NCBI GenBank assembly: GCA_964547525.1
Contig: CAZJOD010000073.1
Span: forward strand, 1 to 17,763
From: CAZJOD01 sp964547525
GTDB taxonomy: Bacteria; Bacillota; Clostridia; JAAYHZ01
Direction of reading: 5' to 3'
Length of the DNA stretch: 17,763 bases
Below, piece after piece: positions 6,331 through 13,360 of the stretch. The notes beneath the pieces were generated by a model. That model was not told the DNA's origin. It made no database searches and saw only the letters and a program-made list of their open reading frames with translations. The translations under genes were made by a program, and so were the position numbers. Every line of letters begins with the position of its first letter. Position 1 is the stretch's first letter.

Positions 6331-8913
6331 TCATTCGATTATAAATTTCAAGTCGTCACTATCCTCATCAATATTTACAGTCATATTATCTAAAATATTA
6401 CCGCCTACAATTTGCATCGCAAGCTTATTTTCTACATTGTGTTGTAGATATCTTTTGACCGGTCTTGCTCCGTATAACGGATCGTAAGCATTTTTAGCTA
6501 CAAATTTCTTAGCCGCATCAGTGAGTACAATTTTTATACCTTTATCGGTAAGTCTTCTGTTAATATCTTGTACGGATATATCAATAATTTTCGTGATTTG
6601 TTCCAAATTCAAAGGTGTAAATAAAACCGTATCGTCAATCCTATTTAAAAACTCAGGTTTGAACGTTCTTTTCAACAATAGCATAACATTGTTTCTAACT
6701 TCGGAATTTAATGTGCCGTCACCTGATATACCTTCAAGCAAATAATCACTCCCTATATTCGATGTCATTATTACTACCGTGTTTTTAAAATCCACCGTTC
6801 GCCCTTGATTGTCAGTTAATCGCCCGTCATCAAGAAGTTGCAGTAATATATTGAACACATCCGGATGAGCTTTTTCTATCTCATCGAATAATATGACACT
6901 GTAAGGCTTCCTACGAACAGCTTCAGTTAATTGTCCACCTTCGTCATATCCTACATATCCGGGAGGTGCCCCTACTAATCGAGATACCGAATGCTTTTCC
7001 ATATATTCACTCATATCTATTCTTATCATATTTCGTTCACTGTCAAACAAGCTTTCAGCCAAAGCTTTTGCCAGCTCGGTTTTTCCCACACCTGTAGGTC
7101 CTAAAAATATGAACGATCCAATGGGTTTGGTAGGGTCTTTCAATCCGGCTCTTGCTCTTACCACAGCTTCAGATACGGCATTAACAGCTTCGTCCTGACC
7201 TACCACTCTTTTATGCAAAACTTCAGAAAGCTTCAAAAGTTTCTCTCTTTCGCTTTCCATTAATTTGGATACCGGAATACCGGTACAATTTGAAATTATC
7301 TCGGCAATCTCTTCTTCGGTAACCTCTTCTTTTAATAATTGATTTTCACTGTTATTTTTTTTGATTTCCAGCTCTCGTTCCAATCGGGGCAATTTGCCGT
7401 ATTTAAGTTTTGCTAATGTATCAAGATCATATTTTCTTTCTGCGTTCTCTATTTCAAGCCGCACATTTTCTATTTCTTCTTTAAGCTTGGTCAGTTCACC
7501 GATTTTATTTTTTTCGACTTCCCATTGAGCTGTCAGTCTGTCGTTTTTATCTTTTAGGTTTGCAATTTCTTCAACCAATGCATCAAATCGTTTTTTCGAT
7601 AAAGGATCGGATTCCTTCTTTAAAGCTTCTCTTTCAATCTCCAACTGCAATAATTTTCTATTAATTTGATCTAACTCCGCAGGCATACTGTCTATCTCTG
7701 TCCTTAATTTAGAAGCCGCTTCATCCATTAAATCTATAGCTTTATCCGGTAAAAACCTGTCGCTGATATATTTATCGGATAATACCGCACATGCGATTAT
7801 TGCATTATCAGTAATTCTGACACCATGATGTATTTCGAACTTTTCTTTTAAACCTCTTAAAATTGATATGGCATCTTCTACATTCGGAGACTCTATTAAA
7901 ACTTGTTGAAACCTCCTTTCCAACGCCGCATCTTTCTCGATATATTTTCTATATTCCGAAAGAGTAGTAGCACCTATACAATGCAACTCTCCTCTGGCGA
8001 GAGCCGGTTTTAACAGGTTACCCGCATCCATGGCTCCGTCGGTTCTACCGGCACCTACTATATTATGAAGTTCGTCAATAAACATGATAATTCGGCCTTC
8101 CGATTTTATCACTTCGTTTAGTACCGCTTTTAAACGCTCTTCAAACTCACCACGGAATTTTGCACCGGCAATTAGCGCACCCATATCAAGTGCGAATATG
8201 GCTTTATCTTTCAAGCCTTCCGGAACGTCGCCCTTATGTATACGTTGGGCTAAGCCTTCCACTACAGCCGTTTTACCTACTCCCGGTTCTCCTATCAGTA
8301 CCGGATTGTTTTTTGTTCTCCTGGACAATATTCTGACGGTTCTCCTTATCTCCTCATCACGACCTATTACAGGGTCCAACTTACCTTCAGCCGCCATTTT
8401 CACCAAATCCCTTCCGTACTTTTCTAAGACATTATACATATCTTCCGGATTTTGTGATGTAACACGTTGATTTTTTCTTACGGCTTGCAAAGCGTTTAAA
8501 AAAGTATTTTTATTAATATTATGTTTATTTAATATACGGGCGATATTGTTTCCACCCTTTTCAATCAAAGATAAAAACAAGTGTTCTACACTTACAAATT
8601 CATCTTTGAAATTTTTTGATATGCTTTCTGATTCTATCAACACTTTGTTCAATTCAGCAGACATATACGGATTTTGTGCGGATTGCCCTGAAATTTTCGG
8701 CAGATTACGTATACCGCTTTGTACATCAAAATTTAATGTATCCAAATTAACTTTCATATACTTAATAAGCTGTGGTATTAAACCGTCCTGCTGTTCTATC
8801 AATGATAAGAGCAGATGCATAACGCCAATTTCTTGATTTCCGTTTTCTATGGCTATTTTCTGTGTATCCAGTATAGCTTCTGACGCTTTTTGCGTAAACT
8901 TTTCCAAATTCAT
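6331..8913 (-). CDS. clpB: ClpB disaggregase (Hsp100 ATPase)
   Basis: ClpB is a hexameric cytoplasmic AAA+ machine that pulls apart aggregated proteins together with DnaK/DnaJ. The 860 residues are full length for the family. In order: the N domain (about 1-150); NBD1 with Walker A GEPGVGKTA near 205, pore loop KFRGEFEERLK and Walker B FIDELHNIVGAGR; the coiled-coil middle domain (about 400-530) that sets ClpB apart from ClpC/ClpA; and NBD2 with Walker A GPTGVGKTE near 605, pore motif GYVGYDEGG, Walker B LFDEIEKAHPDV and the sensor-2 region GARPVKRYL near the end. There is no VGF hook or ClpP-binding loop, so it is a disaggregase and not a protease subunit. Its ATG is preceded by GAGGTGAT. 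It lies 22 bases after the dnaJ-like gene and shares its CtsR-controlled promoter. Confidence 0.97.
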   Translation of the reverse strand: MNLEKFTQKASEAILDTQKIAIENGNQEIGVMHLLLSLIEQQDGLIPQLIKYMKVNLDTLNFDVQSGIRNLPKISGQSAQNPYMSAELNKVLIESESISKNFKDEFVSVEHLFLSLIEKGGNNIARILNKHNINKNTFLNALQAVRKNQRVTSQNPEDMYNVLEKYGRDLVKMAAEGKLDPVIGRDEEIRRTVRILSRRTKNNPVLIGEPGVGKTAVVEGLAQRIHKGDVPEGLKDKAIFALDMGALIAGAKFRGEFEERLKAVLNEVIKSEGRIIMFIDELHNIVGAGRTDGAMDAGNLLKPALARGELHCIGATTLSEYRKYIEKDAALERRFQQVLIESPNVEDAISILRGLKEKFEIHHGVRITDNAIIACAVLSDKYISDRFLPDKAIDLMDEAASKLRTEIDSMPAELDQINRKLLQLEIEREALKKESDPLSKKRFDALVEEIANLKDKNDRLTAQWEVEKNKIGELTKLKEEIENVRLEIENAERKYDLDTLAKLKYGKLPRLERELEIKKNNSENQLLKEEVTEEEIAEIISNCTGIPVSKLMESEREKLLKLSEVLHKRVVGQDEAVNAVSEAVVRARAGLKDPTKPIGSFIFLGPTGVGKTELAKALAESLFDSERNMIRIDMSEYMEKHSVSRLVGAPPGYVGYDEGGQLTEAVRRKPYSVILFDEIEKAHPDVFNILLQLLDDGRLTDNQGRTVDFKNTVVIMTSNIGSDYLLEGISGDGTLNSEVRNNVMLLLKRTFKPEFLNRIDDTVLFTPLNLEQITKIIDISVQDINRRLTDKGIKIVLTDAAKKFVAKNAYDPLYGARPVKRYLQHNVENKLAMQIVGGNILDNMTVNIDEDSDDLKFIIE

Positions 8914-8935
8914 GTAATCACCTCATTTCATATTT

Positions 8936-9883
8936 CTACCTTCCGGGAATGTAATTATTTTCGCTTTTTAATTGTTCATACAACTTACGCATTTTATCAT
9001 TCAATGCCGGAGGATTTACTATGTTTATATTCAAATACAAATTTCCTCTGTTATTATTTTTATCCACATATCCTTTACCGGATATCCTCAGCTTGTTATT
9101 AGAGTTAATGCCTGCAGGTACGGTAACATTCATCATTTTACCATCAGGTGTCTCCACTTGAATATTGGTTCCCAAAGCGGCTTCCCAAGGTAAAACATCA
9201 ATACTTTTTTCCATGTCGATACCTGTAACTTTGTATGAAGAGTTTTCGTTGAATTTTATATTAATAAATAAATCACCGTTTTCTCCGCCGTTATGTCCGG
9301 GACTTCCTTGCCCCCTTAACTTTATTTGTTCACCTTCCTGTATTCCTTTAGGTATCTTTACATCTAAAGTTTTTGATTTTCCATTTATTTTTACTGATAT
9401 TTTCACAGACTTTCCATTTAAAGAATCTTCAGGTGATATACTCAAATTCACTACGGCATCTTCACCATGGGTGGATATATTCCTTGTTCTTCTACCTGTA
9501 AACATTGATCCTAACACATCATCATCCGAGAAAGCACTGTTACTTCCCCCGAAAAACATATTGAAAAAATCAGAAAAATCATTCATTGAACCTGATTGAT
9601 AATAAGTACCTCCCTGTCCAAAACCATATTGTGAAGGGTCGAAATCCGCACCGTTGTTAAAGTTCATATTGTGCCCGAATTGATCATATTTCCGCCTTTT
9701 TTCATTGTCACCTAAAACTTCATACGCTTCACTGGCTTCTTTGAATTTTTCTTCAGCAACCTTATTGTTAGGATTAGCATCAGGATGGTACTTTTTAGCC
9801 AATTTTCTATATGCTTTTTTTATTTCTTCTTCTTTGGCATCTTTTGAGACACCTAGAATTTCATAATAATCTTTATACTTCAA
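8936..9883 (-). CDS. DnaJ-family co-chaperone without zinc finger (CbpA-like)
   Basis: This Hsp40 protein stimulates DnaK ATPase and passes substrates on to DnaK/ClpB. The J domain covers residues 1-67 with the catalytic HPD at 33-35. A Gly/Phe/Asn-rich linker follows (about 70-125, GFGQGG). The C-terminal substrate-binding beta-domains (about 145-305) carry typical motifs such as KIPKGIQEGEQIKLRGQGSP and VPAGINSNNKLRISGKG. The four CxxCxGxG zinc repeats of class I DnaJ are absent, so it is a class II, CbpA-like protein; 315 residues is normal for that group. The start is TTG at 9881-9883, with GAGGTG (9891-9896) spaced 7 bases away. It is the first gene of the operon with clpB and is directly controlled by the CtsR-type operator upstream. 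Confidence 0.93.
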   Translation of the reverse strand: MKYKDYYEILGVSKDAKEEEIKKAYRKLAKKYHPDANPNNKVAEEKFKEASEAYEVLGDNEKRRKYDQFGHNMNFNNGADFDPSQYGFGQGGTYYQSGSMNDFSDFFNMFFGGSNSAFSDDDVLGSMFTGRRTRNISTHGEDAVVNLSISPEDSLNGKSVKISVKINGKSKTLDVKIPKGIQEGEQIKLRGQGSPGHNGGENGDLFINIKFNENSSYKVTGIDMEKSIDVLPWEAALGTNIQVETPDGKMMNVTVPAGINSNNKLRISGKGYVDKNNNRGNLYLNINIVNPPALNDKMRKLYEQLKSENNYIPGR

Positions 9884-9961
9884 ACACCTTCACCTCTATC
9901 TTTTTAGTTTTACTATATATTTTTCTTCTGTAGTAACTCATTAAAATTACTATGCACTGTC

Positions 9962-9978
9962 TTTGACTATCTTTGACT
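9962..9978 (-). promoter_or_regulatory. CtsR operator (heptad direct repeat)
   Basis: The minus strand reads AGTCAAA-GAT-AGTCAAA, two identical heptads spaced by three bases. This matches the known CtsR box RGTCAAANANRGTCAAA at every defined position. It sits immediately downstream of the -10 hexamer, so a bound repressor would block initiation until heat stress releases it. Confidence 0.92.
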
Positions 9979-10007
9979 ATTATATAACTGTTCATGAATT
10001 TTTGCAA
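9979..10007 (-). promoter_or_regulatory. Sigma-A promoter of the dnaJ-clpB operon
   Basis: On the minus strand, TTGCAA (10002-10007) and TATAAT (9979-9984) are separated by exactly 17 bases. The -10 directly abuts the CtsR box. No CIRCE (HrcA) inverted repeat is present, so this is a class III (CtsR) heat-shock promoter. Confidence 0.88.
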
Positions 10008-10074
10008 TACAAATTAGAAAAAATTTTTCAAAAAAATAGAAGAAAAATATATGGTGTTAAAATGATAGAGAACA

Positions 10075-10150
10075 TACCCCTTAGGGTACCGCCCCCTTCC
10101 ACTTTACAATTTATCTGCACACCCCCGGTGCATTTTTAGGAATTCCTAGG
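10075..10150. other. G/C-rich patch, possible mobile-element scar
   Basis: This stretch stands out from the AT-rich surroundings. It holds runs of C (complement G), a hairpin tgcac-acccccg-gtgca (10116-10132) and a 12-bp palindrome TAGGAATTCCTA (10137-10148) abutting the point where the HEPN gene loses homology. It could be the end of an excised or decayed insertion element. I cannot assign a family and see no transposase. Confidence 0.3.
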
Positions 10151-10282
10151 TCATATTACATAAGCCGATATTGTCTTAAGGTCATTCGAAAATTCTTCAA
10201 AAGACATATTACCTTTGAATTGTATGGCTTGTTCTGCATAGGCCTTCATTTTTTCAAGAATGGATTTCTCATGTTCTTTCAT
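10151..10282 (-). pseudogene. Truncated HEPN (DUF86-like) toxin gene, N-terminal 43 codons only
   Basis: Translation from ATG 10280-10282 gives MKEHEKSILEKMKAYAEQAI and continues to FEEFSNDLKTISAYVI before a TGA. This resembles the first helices of HEPN proteins paired with MNT nucleotidyltransferases. The sequence stops just before the conserved xxQIGEL segment, and the RX4HXY active site is absent, so no nuclease activity is expected. It starts 14 bases inside the end of the MNT gene, the usual overlap in such pairs. The truncation coincides with the G/C-rich patch to the left, suggesting an insertion or deletion. It could also be a genuine small protein, but that is less likely. Confidence 0.7.
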
Positions 10283-10577
10283 AAATCACTACCCCTGTAT
10301 CCGCAATCTCACGTTGTGCCCTACCTCCGTCGATAATTTGTGATGCTTCAATCAAATCAACCGGAATTTCAAGGGCTTCAGTAATGTCCTCAAGAACGCC
10401 GAAAAAATCAATCCCCCGAATTTTACCTTTGCTATCAATGACTATATCTATATCACTTGCTTTTGTTGGATTCCCCTTTGCATAGGAGCCAAAAAGGATG
10501 GCTTTTTCAACAGGAACAGCTCTAAAAATCGGCAACAGTTTTGCTTTTATTTCATCTGTAGTATATAACTTCCCCAT
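10269..10577 (-). CDS. MNT-type minimal nucleotidyltransferase (MntA-like antitoxin)
   Basis: The 102 residues form a small polymerase-beta-type nucleotidyltransferase. The GSX10DXD signature is complete: Gly30-Ser31 and Asp42/Asp44 (FGSYAKGNPTKASDIDIVID). Members of this family neutralise their HEPN partner by AMPylation of a tyrosine next to the HEPN active site. The ATG follows AGGGAGGTGAAG. The promoter lies at 10627-10655. The HEPN partner directly downstream is truncated, so this looks like an orphan antitoxin, or one able to act on the other HEPN protein in the window (15452-15832); that cross-action is speculation. It is related to, but clearly different from, the MNT at 15822-16124. 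Confidence 0.88.
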   Translation of the reverse strand: MGKLYTTDEIKAKLLPIFRAVPVEKAILFGSYAKGNPTKASDIDIVIDSKGKIRGIDFFGVLEDITEALEIPVDLIEASQIIDGGRAQREIADTGVVIYERT

Positions 10578-10626
10578 AGGACTTCACCTCCCTCTCCTTT
10601 ATAAATTATAATAATAATTAACTATT

Positions 10627-10655
10627 ATTATACAATAAACAAACACGGTGGGCAA
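10627..10655 (-). promoter_or_regulatory. Promoter of the orphan MNT gene
   Basis: On the minus strand, TTGCCC (10650-10655) and TATAAT (10627-10632) are spaced 17 bases, about 50 bases before the ATG. It lies just after the last stump of the accessory operon. Confidence 0.65.
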
Positions 10656-10664
10656 CTTTACATA

Positions 10665-10724
10665 TCACCTGCCGGGAAATCCTTTATCGTTTAGGTTTAC
10701 ACTTGTAATCGTAGTTAATTTCAT
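10665..10724 (-). pseudogene. 19-codon N-terminal stump, possibly RibD/DHFR-like
   Basis: A GAGGAG ribosome site precedes ATG 10722-10724, and the frame reads MKLTTITSVNLNDKGFPGR then stop. The first residues resemble the N-terminus of RibD-C/dihydrofolate-reductase-like proteins, which often begin with MxKLTTxTSVTLDG. The likeness covers only about a dozen residues, so the assignment is weak. A good ribosome site followed by an immediate end suggests a truncated gene. Confidence 0.3.
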
Positions 10725-10792
10725 AATGGTTTGCTCCTCTGAATTTAGTCCCGGCGTACCAAGCCATATTCAGTATAAAGTGCGACGTCGCG

Positions 10793-10942
10793 TCAAATTA
10801 AAGGGGTAATTTCAACATTTATTGATAAGCCGGAGTGAATCTCGTCGCCCTCAGCTTTCACGTCGAAAACGGCTTCATAGAAAGCGCAGAGCCGCAGGAC
10901 ATCGTTTGTAATAAAACATATATCAGTGAATTGTATACTCAT
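10793..10942 (-). pseudogene. VOC (glyoxalase-fold) domain protein, truncated
   Basis: The 49-residue product (MSIQFTDICFITNDVLRLCA, then FYEAVFDVKAEGDEIHSGLS) is the first beta-alpha-beta of a VOC-superfamily protein, a group that includes glyoxalase I and bleomycin- or fosfomycin-resistance proteins. It then runs out of homology and stops. Full-length VOC proteins have about 115-140 residues. Past the TGA the same frame stays open for 15 more codons (RDVALYTEYGLVRRD) before TAA, which looks like the tail of another gene. An internal deletion joining two gene ends is the simplest reading. Its ATG overlaps the stop of the 333-codon gene (ATGA). Confidence 0.6.
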
Positions 10943-11940
10943 AACTCAATCCTCCCAAATCGCCCAAGTTCCGCTAAAATCAGGCAAGTTAAATGTGCTT
11001 CAAACAGCCTTTGCATTTTAGCGAATGCTTCACCCTCGCCAAACCGCCAATGCAAGTGCCAGCAACCGTCCTCGTTCTGCTGCCGAATTAAATAATTAAG
11101 TGAATTATCTACTAAATCTTTTACAGCGGGATATATTACGCTTTTCGGCGTATCAACAATATCGCAGGGCAGTTCTTCATAGCCTTGTTCCCACTTCGCA
11201 TAATCAAGCTGCATACAAGCGGTGGGATTTTGACAAAGGATTTGCGCCAGTTTATCTGCGAGGAGCTTGTCCTTTAAACACACTACAAATTTTTGATAAC
11301 ACTTGAGGTTGTATGGTGATTCATCATCAGCATTAAACGAATCATCAATATTTCCCTTACCATACAGCGGCGATGCTTTATCATAACAACGCAGAATTTT
11401 CTCCACAGGATATTTGATAATATCTTGATATAATTTTTCAGGTACAAGCTCACTGTACTCTGCGATAAATGCCGCTATTCCTGCTTGTCCGTTCGGTGAA
11501 TATTTCAAAATACGCTCGTTCTCATCGGCAATCGGTGGAAACTCGTTTTCATTATAGCACCACCACGGCACGTGTGCCTGTTGATTCAAAGCCGGTTCTT
11601 CCATATTGCCGAAATGCCCGACATCGGGGCGGTAGCGGTCAAGCAAATACCGCATCGTCTTTTGAATGACAGGGTGGTCAGTGGACGGTTGTTCTTTGAG
11701 ATAGAACATATAACGGCAAGCGTGTTCGGTACATTTCAAGCAAGAACCTTGATACTCAAACTCATAAACAAGTCCTCCGAACCCGCCGTTATCGTGCTGA
11801 TACTTCGCAAGCACATCCATAAATGCGCCCGTATCGCCATCCTCAAAATTGTAGCGAAACCACGCACGGTTAATGTCGTCCGAATTAGCGAATATGTAAT
11901 CGCGAGCTTTTATAAAATTTTCATGGGTTAGCTTAGTCAT
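10939..11940 (-). CDS. Prenyltransferase/terpene-cyclase-fold (alpha/alpha toroid) protein, function unknown
   Basis: The 333-residue product has no signal peptide or membrane helix. It contains spaced motifs of the type found in alpha/alpha-barrel prenyltransferases and squalene cyclases: YQHDNGGFGG near residue 50 and RQQNEDGCWHLHW near 290 resemble the QxxDGGFxG/QxxDGSW repeats. A CLKCTEHAC cluster near residue 67 could bind metal or be structural. I do not recognise the exact family or substrate, and the catalytic DXDD or DDXXD motifs of true cyclases are not seen. The ATG overlaps the stop of the GNAT-GrpB gene (ATGA), and its own TGA overlaps the VOC stump, so translation is coupled across three genes. 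Its codons are richer in G and C than those of the dnaJ-clpB side. Confidence 0.6.
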   Translation of the reverse strand: MTKLTHENFIKARDYIFANSDDINRAWFRYNFEDGDTGAFMDVLAKYQHDNGGFGGLVYEFEYQGSCLKCTEHACRYMFYLKEQPSTDHPVIQKTMRYLLDRYRPDVGHFGNMEEPALNQQAHVPWWCYNENEFPPIADENERILKYSPNGQAGIAAFIAEYSELVPEKLYQDIIKYPVEKILRCYDKASPLYGKGNIDDSFNADDESPYNLKCYQKFVVCLKDKLLADKLAQILCQNPTACMQLDYAKWEQGYEELPCDIVDTPKSVIYPAVKDLVDNSLNYLIRQQNEDGCWHLHWRFGEGEAFAKMQRLFEAHLTCLILAELGRFGRIEL

Positions 11941-13097
11941 AATAATTCCCTCGCTTTTTCCGTGATTTTTTTAATGAATGCGCCTTTTGCGGCGGTATAG
12001 CCGTCACGGTTATGCTCATATTCCTTAAACAAGCTGCGTTTCAATTCAGTATATTCTGCGGCGGTTTTGGGATGCGCTATCAAGTAATCCCGAAAATACA
12101 GCTCATCCCAATCGCCGGGATTTCTTACATGGATGTGAAACACTTTATCAGCAAACCCGGTATCTGTATAGCCTTTTATTATCATAATGCGGTCATGTTC
12201 CGAGAGTGAATTGCCCTCTCTTCTGAGAGTAATATATCCGCCTTCCGGCATCAACGCAATTATTTTTTCAATATCAACGGTTTCTGCGAGTTCAAGCATA
12301 ATATCCACAATCGGCTTTGCCGTCAGCCCAGGCACGGATGTGCTGCCATAATGGTGGATGCCAGCGATGTTATTTTCTCCAATGAGTCGTTCAAGGTTTA
12401 CTTTTTCTTCCGCAAACCACTCCGGCCATGCAGGATTGTATTCGTTAAGAATAATGGGGTATATCCTTGCTTGCCGTTCTTCGTCTGTTTCGTCGGTGGA
12501 ATTTAAATCTTTTCTCATAACGATTCTGTCACCGTTTCGCGCAACTTCTGAAAACCCGGCTTTGTCATAAAGACGAACCGGACCGGAGCAATCCCATTCG
12601 TATCGTTCATCGCGTCGGGTGGGAAATCCCACAACGGCAATATAGCCTTCGGTTTTCGCATCATTTATGACTTGTTGTAAAAGCATGGTAGCAACACCTT
12701 TCCCACGGTATTCCGGGGCAATTTCAAAACAAACCACTGCTTTTTCCCGCATTTCAGCCGGTGCGTGGAAAGGAGTGTCGTCATATACAGGTTCGGAGGG
12801 GTAATTTGCTCTATCATTAGCATTACACCAGCCAATTGATTTCCCATCTGCATACGCCAAATAACCTCGTAAAACACCGTTTTCAATTTGCTGCTCGGCG
12901 ACTTCACGGGAAGCGCAGCCAGGGTCAAGTCCCTCAGCCGTTATTTTTTCATAAACCGTTTGATACTGTTCTTTGGACATTTGATAGACTTGACAATAAC
13001 ACCGGTACGGGGAATCATCCGTGAACGCTCGATTTTCAAAGAAATCGAAGTAATCGGCGACAAGCTCCGGGGTAAGTGGCTTGATTGATAAATTCAT
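11937..13097 (-). CDS. Fusion protein: GNAT acetyltransferase + GrpB (UPF0157) nucleotidyltransferase-fold domain
   Basis: The 386-residue protein has two complete domains. Residues 1 to about 200 are a GNAT acetyltransferase with the acetyl-CoA loop EYRGKGVATMLL near 134 and a typical end AGFSEVARNGDRIVMRKDL. After a polar linker (STDETDEERQ), residues from about 210 to 386 form a GrpB domain that begins at its own natural N-terminus (IILNEYNPAWPEWFAEEK) and carries the hallmark HHYGSTSVPGLTAKPIVDI. GrpB proteins share the nucleotidyltransferase fold; their substrate is not settled. Both genes usually stand alone, so this is a gene fusion. The start is ATG 13095-13097, 7 bases after GGGAGG; a TTG 15 bases upstream is less likely. 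Start and stop both overlap neighbours by ATGA. A role in modifying a small molecule is plausible but not shown. Confidence 0.82.
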   Translation of the reverse strand: MNLSIKPLTPELVADYFDFFENRAFTDDSPYRCYCQVYQMSKEQYQTVYEKITAEGLDPGCASREVAEQQIENGVLRGYLAYADGKSIGWCNANDRANYPSEPVYDDTPFHAPAEMREKAVVCFEIAPEYRGKGVATMLLQQVINDAKTEGYIAVVGFPTRRDERYEWDCSGPVRLYDKAGFSEVARNGDRIVMRKDLNSTDETDEERQARIYPIILNEYNPAWPEWFAEEKVNLERLIGENNIAGIHHYGSTSVPGLTAKPIVDIMLELAETVDIEKIIALMPEGGYITLRREGNSLSEHDRIMIIKGYTDTGFADKVFHIHVRNPGDWDELYFRDYLIAHPKTAAEYTELKRSLFKEYEHNRDGYTAAKGAFIKKITEKARELL

Positions 13098-13342
13098 AAG
13101 GCAACCTCCCAATAATAACGTAGCTTTGCCTGATCGGGCAGTTTGTCCAGCACTCCAAATTCAGGGTCGCTAGTCAACAAATTCGGAAATTCTTTTTTAT
13201 ATTTTTCATAGCTATATATGGAATCCGAATGTTCCATCATTTTAGCGACCGTTGAATTTGAATATAAAGCATACATATCCTCCAAATCATTTTCCTGTAA
13301 CAGTCTTAACAACAATCTTTCTGTTTCTAATTCTGGATACAC
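13094..13342 (-). pseudogene. Chimeric remnant: N-terminus of a RimJ/RimL-type GNAT joined to another protein's tail
   Basis: Codons 1 to about 55 (MYPELETERLLLRLLQENDL onward) match the start of RimJ/RimL-like N-acetyltransferases, which are normally about 170-190 residues. The acetyl-CoA-binding half is missing. The last 24 residues (PEFGVLDKLPDQAKLRYYWE, then VAL) do not belong to that fold and look like the C-terminus of a different protein. An in-frame deletion is the likely cause. The GTG start has a strong AGGAGG 7 bases away, and the stop overlaps the GNAT-GrpB start, so the frame may have been kept to preserve translational coupling. Acetyltransferase activity is not expected. Confidence 0.6.
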
Positions 13343-13360
13343 CTCAAAACCTCCTTATAT

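Noticed and set aside
8084..8470. 128-codon plus-strand frame within clpB
   Set aside because: Antisense shadow of conserved ClpB NBD1 sequence.
9962..9978. Tandem repeat as simple duplication
   Set aside because: The exact match to the CtsR consensus and its position next to the -10 make an operator the better explanation.
10075..10150. Complete insertion sequence
   Set aside because: No transposase frame and no paired terminal repeats are present; at most a remnant.
11572..11931. 119-codon plus-strand frame
   Set aside because: Antisense to the 333-codon gene, which has a better start, overlap context and domain motifs.
12665..12928. 87-codon minus-strand frame inside the GNAT part of the fusion gene
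   Set aside because: Alternate frame of the same strand, fully inside the GNAT domain; no ribosome site.
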